Source: Bacillota bacterium (GTDB lineage: Bacteria > Bacillota > Clostridia > Lachnospirales > Lachnospiraceae). From it: 58,711 nucleotides of DNA. Shown one piece after another: positions 23,391-31,023 of this stretch. Within the stretch, counting starts at the first letter, position 1, and each line of letters opens with the position of its first letter. The notes beneath the pieces were generated by a model. It had not been told where the DNA came from. It saw only the letters and a program-made list of their open reading frames with translations, and ran no database searches. The stretch lies in assembly GCA_023386815.1 (NCBI GenBank), contig JAEWIZ010000013.1, positions 1 through 58,711 on the forward strand, in the 5' to 3' direction. The position numbers and the translations under genes are program-made.

Positions 23391-24920
23391 ATGTTCATAA
23401 CCTTAATAAGATATTGTTCTCTGCTGATATGCAGTTTCTTTATTTACCTAAAAGTACTTCATATATCCCCCAAGAAGAAGATTTACTTTTCATTTGTTCT
23501 TTTTCTGACACTAATCTTACCCGTAATCTACTTTTTGAAAGTTCAGATCCCGTCACTCATTCTTCTAGTTCTTGTGGTACTTTTTGCATTATGTCTTACC
23601 ATAATTTTAAAAACACAGCTTAATTTATCTCTAATTACATCGGTTATTTCCTTTGGAATTGCATATTTTATATATTTAGTAGCTTCTGCATTCATGTCTG
23701 CTATTGGATATCTCATCTACTTATTTAAAAAGGAGTATCCTCCGTTTCTCTTTATTATGGTCTGTATTTGTGGTATACAGTTTTTATTAACATTTATGCT
23801 CTTTCTAATAAAACGTTTTAAAAGCGGTATTCCCTCGTTAAGAGATCATGGTTCCAACGATAATGGTGCTTATCTTAGCATTTTACTATTGCTTGCTGCT
23901 TCATTATTAAATCTATCTGAGACCGAGGATATTATCTTTATTATCCCTGTTTCCTTCTCAATTCTTTGTGGCCTTTCCCTTTTCTTCTGGTGGAAAAGCA
24001 GTATTAATAAAAAGTATTTAGAAAAGATAAAGACAAGAGAAATGGAAGAGCTGCAGAAAATAATCCAGGAAAGCAACCATCAAATCGAACAGCTCAGACA
24101 CCATAATGATGAGCTCTCCAAAATCATACATAAGGACAACAAACTAATACCAGCAATGGAGTATGCCGTCAGAGAATATCTAACAGTAGCAGAGCATGCG
24201 CCATCCACTAGTATAGCTTTAGCCAAAGGACAGGAATTATTAGATCAACTAGCAGATCTTACAAAAGAACGTACTGGTATTTTAGCCAATTACGAGAGCC
24301 ATAATAAAAGACTCCCTTCCACTGATATTGCGTCTATCGATACCCTGTTAGCCTATATGTCCAAAAAGGCACAGGAGTACGGGATTAACTTTGATGTTAC
24401 CCTATCCGGTAGCCTTACACCACTTTCTAAGCAGCCATTGGATGAAGCTGATTTAAGAACCTTACTCGCTGACTTGTTAGAAAATGCAATTATTGCAACA
24501 AAAAAAGCTTCTAGCCGGAACATCTTAATTAACCTGGGGTTCAGCAATGGTTGGTATTCCATTGATATTTTTGATAGTGGGGCACATTTTAGAGCAGAAA
24601 CTCTCTCTAACATCGGTTTAAAGAGAACCACAACCCACGTAAAGGAAGGCGGCAGTGGAATTGGGCTAATGACAGTCTTTGAGCTTATTAAAAAATGTCA
24701 GGCAAGCTTTATTATTGAAGAATTATCGGATAGCCATCTTTTTACTAAGAAGGTATCGGTATTCTTTGATCAACTGGGTGAATTTCGGATTAAGACTTCC
24801 AAAGATGTGATTAAAAGGCCCATCTCTCCCTATACCAGCGTCATTCAAAATTCCTCCCGGAAAAATGTTTGTTCTCAAATACAAGGTAATTCACTATATA
24901 CCACAGTGGAACACTCTTAA
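23391..24920 (+). CDS. GHKL-type sensor histidine kinase
   Basis: A 509-residue membrane sensor. About six hydrophobic helices fill residues 1-205, without a large external loop, as in AgrC-like peptide or lipid sensors. A coiled coil follows (QKIIQESNHQIEQLRHHNDEL), then a likely phosphoacceptor box IIHKDNKLIP and a GHKL ATPase domain with the N box LADLLENAIIATKKA, the G1-type DIFDSG and the G2-type GGSGIGLMT. The ATG at 23391 follows GGGAG by seven bases. It lies downstream of the Spo0A-like regulator and is its likely partner. No AgrD/AgrB-like peptide genes were found nearby. Confidence 0.9.
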   Translation: MFITLIRYCSLLICSFFIYLKVLHISPKKKIYFSFVLFLTLILPVIYFLKVQIPSLILLVLVVLFALCLTIILKTQLNLSLITSVISFGIAYFIYLVASAFMSAIGYLIYLFKKEYPPFLFIMVCICGIQFLLTFMLFLIKRFKSGIPSLRDHGSNDNGAYLSILLLLAASLLNLSETEDIIFIIPVSFSILCGLSLFFWWKSSINKKYLEKIKTREMEELQKIIQESNHQIEQLRHHNDELSKIIHKDNKLIPAMEYAVREYLTVAEHAPSTSIALAKGQELLDQLADLTKERTGILANYESHNKRLPSTDIASIDTLLAYMSKKAQEYGINFDVTLSGSLTPLSKQPLDEADLRTLLADLLENAIIATKKASSRNILINLGFSNGWYSIDIFDSGAHFRAETLSNIGLKRTTTHVKEGGSGIGLMTVFELIKKCQASFIIEELSDSHLFTKKVSVFFDQLGEFRIKTSKDVIKRPISPYTSVIQNSSRKNVCSQIQGNSLYTTVEHS

Positions 24921-25143
24921 ATCTATAACTATAGCGCACAAAGGAAAGTGCAGAAGAGATGGCAAGGTTTTTAAACTTTTCTTCCGTTCAAATAAATCAG
25001 CACCGCCCGTCAAACGGGCGGTTTGCTCTACCCCTATAAGGGGTTGTTACCGGCCAGCGCCTAAAGACGCTGGCTTTCACTTTGTTCAAGCCACTACGCC
25101 ATTGCCTCTTTTGCCGTCCCTAAAGGGACGTTTGTAATACCAG

Positions 25144-25599
25144 CTATCCCTTGAAGGGATCCTCATACTCCTTTACACTGAGTTTATCCAACATGATATC
25201 GCTCTTTTCTTGGTCTTGTATATATTTTTTAATGGTTGCTTCATTCAGCCCTACTGTACTGACATAATAACCTTCTGACCAGAAATGCCTGTTTCCAAAC
25301 TTGTATTTCAAGTTTGCATGCTTATCGAATATCATCAGTGCACTCTTTCCCTTTAAATATCCCATAAAGCTTGAGACACTCATTTTAGGCGGTATGCTTA
25401 CCAACATATGGATATGATCGGGCATAAGATGCCCTTCGAGTATTTCCACTCCCTTGTAACTGCATAGCTGCTTTATTATATCTCTTATACTTTCTTTGTA
25501 TTGATTATATATAATTTTTCGTCTATACTTTGGAGTGAACACAATGTGGTACTTGCACATCCATTTGGTATGAGCTAAGTCATGCGTTTTGTTTGCCAT
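25144..25599 (-). CDS. tnpA: IS200/IS605-family transposase TnpA
   Basis: A 151-residue Y1 HUH single-strand transposase. The HUH metal motif is H62-I-H64 in PDHIHMLV, and the catalytic tyrosine is Y126 in IKKYIQDQ, so both active-site elements are intact and the length is that of an active enzyme. The ATG at 25599 follows AAAGGTGAT, which lies in the stem of the upstream hairpin and would be sequestered. IS200-type elements excise and insert as single-stranded DNA without duplicating the target. Confidence 0.95.
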   Translation of the reverse strand: MANKTHDLAHTKWMCKYHIVFTPKYRRKIIYNQYKESIRDIIKQLCSYKGVEILEGHLMPDHIHMLVSIPPKMSVSSFMGYLKGKSALMIFDKHANLKYKFGNRHFWSEGYYVSTVGLNEATIKKYIQDQEKSDIMLDKLSVKEYEDPFKG

Positions 25600-25601
25600 T
25601 A

Positions 25602-25665
25602 AAATCACCTTTCCTTTCGTTATATAGTAGCTTGAACAACTCTATTATAACGGAAAGGTGATTTT
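25602..25665. promoter_or_regulatory. RBS-sequestering hairpin and anti-readthrough terminator of tnpA
   Basis: AATCACCTTTCC pairs with GGAAAGGTGATT, with further GTTATA pairing inside. On the tnpA strand it buries the ribosome site. On the plus strand it ends in a run of seven T and would stop transcription entering the element. Both functions are known for IS200. Confidence 0.8.
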
Positions 25666-25768
25666 TTTGTATAACAAAGGGCTTACCACCCGCATAGCAG
25701 GTGGATTTTAGTTTCAAATGTCTACACGCTGCGCAGACATTTTCAACAGGCTAAAGCCGTATAAAAAA

Positions 25769-25793
25769 ATAAGGCAGCCAATGGCTGCCTTAT
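25769..25793. terminator. Bidirectional terminator near the chemoreceptor gene
   Basis: ATAAGGCAGCC and GGCTGCCTTAT pair with a 3-base loop. A-rich sequence precedes it and T-rich sequence follows, so it can stop the chemoreceptor transcript (minus strand) and plus-strand transcription. Confidence 0.85.
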
Positions 25794-25902
25794 CTTTTTA
25801 TCTTTATTTCTATTTACCCTTATTCTTGTCACGTATATTTCTTGTTTACGTCTATTTCTTGTAACGTATATTTCTTGCCATCTTTATTTTCCCTACTATT
25901 TT

Positions 25903-27954
25903 TCAATTAATACTATTTACTATACCAAACGACCTTTCTTCTATATCAGCCCTACTCTCTTCTATATCGACCTGAAATCGATTAACAGTGGCTCTTAGAC
26001 TTTCCGCTAATTCTTTCAGACGATCAGTAACATTTGCAATAACCTGCATGGAGGCTGCCTGCTCTTCCATCGTAGCAACTGATTGCTGAGTTCCAGATGC
26101 ATTTTGCTCAGCAATATTTGCTAGTGCTGTGAGCATTAATCTAATTTCGTTATTTGCTTTTTGCATCTCCTTTTCTGAATCGTTCAGTTTATCTACGACA
26201 TTTTCAGATTGCTTCATTGCCTCCGATATATCCTGATATTTTTTTATTGTTACAGATACGCTCTCATGCTGATCCTCAGAAGTTTTAGTAATACGATCCA
26301 TACTTTGCACGGATTGCTCAATGTTTTTCTTTAACCCTGAAATAATTTCATCAATATAGCTTGTAGATTTAGCGGACTGATCTGCCAATCTCTGAATTTC
26401 CCCTGCAACTACAGCGAAGCCTCTGCCACTTTCTCCAGCTCTGGCTGCTTCTATGGTGGCATTTAATGCTAATAAATTAGTTTCTCTAGCAATATCCGAA
26501 ATAAACCGACTGGCTTCTCCGATCTGTTCGGAACTATTTTTCATTTCTATAATTACCTTACAAATATTTTTAGTAGCTAAATCATTCTCATTTGTAATAC
26601 TGTTTAGTCGCTCAATTTCTTTGAGGCCCGCGTTTACTAGTTGAATCACCTTATCTGTTGTTTCATTCAACTTCATCATTTGCTTATGATTAACTTCCAT
26701 TTTCTCCTCTAAAATTGTAGCCTGGAACAAGCCTGCTTCCGTCTTTTTCGCTTGTTCATTTGTACTTTTCGCTATTTCCTCCAGTGTATGAGAGATTTCC
26801 TCTGTAACCTCCGCAGATTGCCCAGAGGTATGTGTTAACTCCTGTGCTGTTCCTGTAACTTGTATTGCTGATACATTTAAATCTGTGATAATATTACGTA
26901 AATTCTCTGTTAGTATTTGAAAGGTTCTCGCTAAAGTACCTATTTCATCCCTCTGATTACGGTATTTCTCAGGAATATCCTCTCTGATATCCAATTCACC
27001 GATTCTCTTTGATTGTTTTGTTATAGATATTAATGGAGTTGTTAATGAACTATCGAGTACAAACACTACACCAATACTTAATAATAAGGTAATGATCAAA
27101 ATAGTCAAAATGATTCCTACCATTCTGGGTATGGCCTCCATAATCTCATCATTATATGCCGTTATAATAAAGCTCCAATCGGTTCCTTTAATCGGTGCAA
27201 AGGCTGAGATCAGCTTAGCTCCTCCAGTTTCATAATAAACGATTCCTGTTTTTTTATCTAAAATGGTTTGATATGTATCTGCTAATGATGTTAAAGTCAA
27301 ATCATCCTTTTTCATCGTAATTGGATTAAATCTCTTTATAACCTCATCTGTATTTGGATGCGCAATAACGGTTCCTTCCTTATTTATTATAAAGGAGTAG
27401 CCTTGTTCACCGTATCCAATATCTTTTGTTATATTGCTTAAAGAACCAGCTTCCATTCTTGCAATTAATGCTCCGACGACTTCCTTATCCTTTAGAACCG
27501 GAACTGTAACCTCTATCTCTGGCTTTCTTGTAACTCTGCTTAGAACTACATCGGATATCTCCGGGGCTCCAGCTAAAGCTGCCTCTACATACCCACGATC
27601 GCTCATTAATCTGACGGTCCCATCCGTAAAATATGTATAACCATTAGGGAGCACATACCCGATGCCTAAGAAATCCGTTTTTCCCAATTCCTCTTTTAGG
27701 GTATCAATATTAACCTCCCAACCCATTTCAACTATTTCCTTCTTCTTAGAGATCATTGATAAGGTAGAAATAACTGCCTCCATTCTACTTGCGACTAATT
27801 TAGCACTTTCAACTGACAATAACTCCAGTGAATGTTCGGATCCCTCTCTAATTGACTGATATCCAATCCCGATTGCTACACTACCTATAATAATTGCAAC
27901 AAACAATACCAGTAAAGAGCATGATACCACTAACTTCGTTTTAATACTTTTCAT
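25903..27954 (-). CDS. Methyl-accepting chemotaxis protein with a Cache sensor
   Basis: A 683-residue chemoreceptor. A membrane helix at residues 9-31 is followed by an extracellular double-Cache domain (about 35-275; GYVLPNGYTYFTDG and YSFIINKEGTVIAHP are typical), a second helix near 280-305, a HAMP segment, and a signalling coiled coil with the tip ETNLLALNATIEAARAGESGRGFAVVA. The Cache domain usually binds small amino or organic acids; the ligand is unknown. GAGGA lies before the ATG. It is unrelated in its sensor to the chemoreceptor at 9193-10710. Confidence 0.95.
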   Translation of the reverse strand: MKSIKTKLVVSCSLLVLFVAIIIGSVAIGIGYQSIREGSEHSLELLSVESAKLVASRMEAVISTLSMISKKKEIVEMGWEVNIDTLKEELGKTDFLGIGYVLPNGYTYFTDGTVRLMSDRGYVEAALAGAPEISDVVLSRVTRKPEIEVTVPVLKDKEVVGALIARMEAGSLSNITKDIGYGEQGYSFIINKEGTVIAHPNTDEVIKRFNPITMKKDDLTLTSLADTYQTILDKKTGIVYYETGGAKLISAFAPIKGTDWSFIITAYNDEIMEAIPRMVGIILTILIITLLLSIGVVFVLDSSLTTPLISITKQSKRIGELDIREDIPEKYRNQRDEIGTLARTFQILTENLRNIITDLNVSAIQVTGTAQELTHTSGQSAEVTEEISHTLEEIAKSTNEQAKKTEAGLFQATILEEKMEVNHKQMMKLNETTDKVIQLVNAGLKEIERLNSITNENDLATKNICKVIIEMKNSSEQIGEASRFISDIARETNLLALNATIEAARAGESGRGFAVVAGEIQRLADQSAKSTSYIDEIISGLKKNIEQSVQSMDRITKTSEDQHESVSVTIKKYQDISEAMKQSENVVDKLNDSEKEMQKANNEIRLMLTALANIAEQNASGTQQSVATMEEQAASMQVIANVTDRLKELAESLRATVNRFQVDIEESRADIEERSFGIVNSIN

Positions 27955-28271
27955 TTGTTTTCCTCAAACCCATACCTATGCAACCTTTTACAAATAGGAA
28001 AGGATACATAATCTCTTCCTTAGTAAGATGCAATGCTCAGGTTAACCCCTTTTTTCTTTATTGTTTTCCTTTATATTAATCAATTGAAATAATAAATTCC
28101 TACATAATCAGGTAAATATTACGTAAAATCTAATTAAATTATGATATGAAAAGTTAAGAAGCTATATTGAACTTTCGTACGCTGAGGCTGTATTAAATAA
28201 ATCTATGTTTGTACCTTATTCTTTATAAATTATTTTACACTATTTATTATCCTGGAATTTAGGGTAATAAA
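27955..28271. other. Intergenic region upstream of the Cache chemoreceptor
   Basis: AT-rich gap of about 320 bases. It must hold the chemoreceptor promoter, but I found no convincing consensus promoter, riboswitch or repeat. Confidence 0.5.
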
Positions 28272-28297
28272 ATAGCGCTGTACCATGCCAGCGCTAT
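28272..28297 (-). terminator. Terminator of the DUF3881 gene
   Basis: ATAGCGCTG/CAGCGCTAT, a 9-bp stem with an 8-base loop, followed on the minus strand by TTTATT. Confidence 0.8.
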
Positions 28298-28333
28298 CTC
28301 TATCACTCATATTTATCTTACATAAAATAAAAC

Positions 28334-29227
28334 TTATTCTTTGATTTGTTCAGATAATGCAATACTTCCCTGCATCCAGATATTACCCTTAAATCTTCTG
28401 CCGACAGAAGGTTCTCCCACAAGATCTTCCTTATTAATACACAAACGAAACGTAATATCGTTGCAAACAAGTTGCATATCATATAACTCTTCCTTTGTCA
28501 TTGTGTTTTCAATAATATTACATTCCGTAATTGTAGCAATTATACTATAATTATCTGACTCGGAACCAAAGGGAATAAATGAAGTATCTACAATAGAATA
28601 GATATCTTCTTTCTTTGCTCTTCTTGAAATCATTGCATAGGTATCAATATCATCAATTGTTAAACTATCAATTGCATCCTGATTGCCCTTCTTTGCTTCC
28701 GCAATTAACTGATTTCTGTGTTTTGTTTCTGCTGAAATATTACGAACCTGAACTTCATCCATCTCAATTGGAAGAAGAACTCTTCCCTCCAGGGATAAAG
28801 CTGCCAAAGTAATAGGAAACGGTGTAGTCATTGGCATGTTTTGATTCTTCTTTTCTAAAAACTCTATAACATTCTGAAGATAAAAGATCAATGACACTCC
28901 CAAACGAAAATCATCACACATTCCTGTATAAGCTTCCGAGTCTACCCTCTTATTTATTCCTACCTCTTCTCTGGTACTTATATACTGACCATACAGGCTA
29001 GGAAAATAATGTTCCATATGGAATTTACCCGATTCATCAATCTCACCGCGAAGAGTAATCCCCATTCCTTCACCAAACTCCATAGTAATTTCTGTTAAGC
29101 TTCCTTTGTTGCTTAACTCTACGGTACGTTTTTTAGTGGAGTTCTCCGTTATTATCTCTAATAATTGATTTAATTCCATTCTATTATTAATGTTGCTAAA
29201 TCCAATTGCTCTTAAATAACTATGCAT
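28334..29227 (-). CDS. DUF3881 family protein
   Basis: A 297-residue cytoplasmic protein of the DUF3881 family, restricted largely to Lachnospiraceae-type bacteria and of unknown function. The N-terminus MHSYLRAIGFSNI is the family signature, and the ATG at 29227 follows GGAAGTG; an upstream frame extension of five codons has no ribosome site. No transmembrane segments or known catalytic motif are visible. It is a single-gene unit with its own terminator. Confidence 0.85.
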   Translation of the reverse strand: MHSYLRAIGFSNINNRMELNQLLEIITENSTKKRTVELSNKGSLTEITMEFGEGMGITLRGEIDESGKFHMEHYFPSLYGQYISTREEVGINKRVDSEAYTGMCDDFRLGVSLIFYLQNVIEFLEKKNQNMPMTTPFPITLAALSLEGRVLLPIEMDEVQVRNISAETKHRNQLIAEAKKGNQDAIDSLTIDDIDTYAMISRRAKKEDIYSIVDTSFIPFGSESDNYSIIATITECNIIENTMTKEELYDMQLVCNDITFRLCINKEDLVGEPSVGRRFKGNIWMQGSIALSEQIKE

Positions 29228-29508
29228 ATTATTCACTTCCATTCATAACCGGTAAACTCTTTATATTTTACGCGGATCAATTACAATTCATGTAATAATT
29301 ATTTATAACATATTTTACTTTGGATGGCAAGTATCCGTGATAAAACAGGCTAATCAGCGCTTAAAACTTAAGAAAACCCTGCCAAGCTGATAAAAATTAC
29401 TTTGCTTGTCAAGGTTCTCTGTTATATCCTTGGTATCACTATAATTATCTATCACTATACTAAATATACTAAAAATAAGTCTATCTGTATACTAGTATTA
29501 ACTAACAA

Positions 29509-30573
29509 TTACTCCATAATCGTATCTATAATAAAAAGTGTTAACTCTTTTGTTAAATCTTTCTCTATCCACTCCTTGGGTTTACTGCCATCCCGATTCT
29601 TAATAATACGAATTACCGGACGGGTTGGACATTGAGCATTCTGTCTCAAAACAATTCCTGTCTCATCTTGATTGGTAATAACCAGCGTCCCTGTAGGATA
29701 TGCAGCAACAGAATCCACAAAAGCTTTAACAACAGTAAAATCAAATAGTACACCTGCCTGGCTTACAATATAATCTATTGCATCATGAGCCTTCATCCTT
29801 TTGGTAAGATTACCATATACCTTACTGTCAAATTCATCACAGACTGCAGCTATACGACTTCCTATCTTAATACGATCCTCTTTAATATGAAAAGGATAGC
29901 CTGATCCATCCATTCTTTCATGGTGACTTAAAATAATGTCTTTTGATACCTGTGAAAGCCACTCCATATTCTCAACTGCCGTATATCCATATATTATATG
30001 TTTCTTAATCTCTTTCAGCTCCTTTTCCGAGCAGGTTTCAAGATCTAAATCATAATAATCTAATGTTATAGAAGTAAAGCCAATATCATGAAGGAGACAA
30101 CCTATTGCAATATCTTTAATACGATTCTTTGGCAACTTAAGTTTAAAAGCTAATATAACAGACATTGCGCAGACATTAATGGAATGTGAAAAAGTACTGT
30201 CACTTCTATCTCGTATACTTGATAGAGTGTATATAACCCCTGGTTCATCCATAATATCTTTAATTATCTCTTCTGCAACTACCTTTATTCTTACCAATTC
30301 TGCTTCATTTTGATAAGAGTATTTCATTAAAATAGTACGTACCGCTTCCTGACATTGCTCTTGTATCTGCAATTCTAAACTACTAGTTAAATTGACACCC
30401 ATTCCTATTTCATCTTCTACGTATATATACTCTATATTTAAAGCTTTTAATCGCTTTACATACTCTTTCTTAACAACAGTTCCCGCTGTCATTAATACTA
30501 AATCGCTACTGCTGATAATATCTCTTGCAAGCAATTCATTTCCTTTCACTGTATCTAATGAGATAATTCTCAT
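29509..30573 (-). CDS. HD-GYP domain phosphodiesterase
   Basis: A 354-residue protein. The N-terminal 110 residues are a small regulatory segment (MRIISLDTVKGNELLARDI), followed by an HD-GYP domain with the metal-binding HD (LLHDIGFTSI) and the signature HHERMDGSGYP. This family hydrolyses cyclic di-GMP or related cyclic dinucleotides. The ATG at 30573 follows AAAGGAAATATAT; an alternative start 23 codons upstream has no ribosome site. The gene is divergent from adhE. Confidence 0.92.
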   Translation of the reverse strand: MRIISLDTVKGNELLARDIISSSDLVLMTAGTVVKKEYVKRLKALNIEYIYVEDEIGMGVNLTSSLELQIQEQCQEAVRTILMKYSYQNEAELVRIKVVAEEIIKDIMDEPGVIYTLSSIRDRSDSTFSHSINVCAMSVILAFKLKLPKNRIKDIAIGCLLHDIGFTSITLDYYDLDLETCSEKELKEIKKHIIYGYTAVENMEWLSQVSKDIILSHHERMDGSGYPFHIKEDRIKIGSRIAAVCDEFDSKVYGNLTKRMKAHDAIDYIVSQAGVLFDFTVVKAFVDSVAAYPTGTLVITNQDETGIVLRQNAQCPTRPVIRIIKNRDGSKPKEWIEKDLTKELTLFIIDTIME

Positions 30574-30920
30574 ATATATTTCCTTTCCTAGTACATTTCC
30601 GACCCCATATGATTTGCTAAGGGTCTCTTTTGTGCCATACATTTCAATTATCAGAAGTTTCTTTCTATTTCTGATTAAAGAGTGGTGAATTTGTGTCTCA
30701 CTATTGATTATAAGAATTTATTCTTTTTCTAAAATTATTTTAGTTTCTCATTGTTACCTAATTTCTAATATAACTATACCACAAAAGTACCTTATATAAA
30801 AATACAATATTCTAATTCTTTATCCCTATGATTTTATGCATAATTACAAAGATACTCACATATAACTATTTCCATTGTATAATCTATATAATTTTAATTA
30901 TCTAATTAAATATTTTTTGA

Positions 30921-31006
30921 TTGTTATTTTTTTAACAATACCTATTTACAAACGAATATTTTTCTGTTATATTTTTAACATAACGATTGTGTTATTTTTT
31001 TAACAA
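30921..31006 (+). promoter_or_regulatory. adhE promoter with three Rex-like operators
   Basis: Three 18-bp sites of the type TTGTTA-N6-TAACAA lie at 30921-30938 (TTGTTATTTTTTTAACAA, perfect), 30964-30981 and 30989-31006. A promoter TTTACA (30945-30950), 17-base spacer, TATATT (30968-30973) puts the -10 in the centre of site 2, so Rex binding would block initiation when NADH is low. The gap 30574-30920 shows nothing else. Confidence 0.85.
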
Positions 31007-31023
31007 TACGAGGAGGAACTAAT

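Larger units (their letters stand above)
24990..25735 (-). mobile_element. IS200-type insertion sequence
   Basis: A single-gene IS200/IS605-family element; limits are approximate. The left side (after the transposase) carries tandem small hairpins at 25003-25021, 25031-25043, 25053-25074, 25115-25130 and 25146-25160. The right side carries the RBS-covering hairpin at 25602-25665 and a hairpin at 25686-25704 similar to the solo one at 86-102. It has no tnpB. It sits between the kinase gene and a chemoreceptor gene without breaking either. Confidence 0.8.

Noticed and set aside
28140..28200. Possible cyclic-di-GMP riboswitch before the Cache chemoreceptor
   Set aside because: Short GC-rich pieces are present but the conserved GEMM core sequences are not.
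29340..29420. Inverted repeat downstream of the HD-GYP gene as a terminator
   Set aside because: The stem is interrupted and no convincing T run follows, so it is not listed as a feature.
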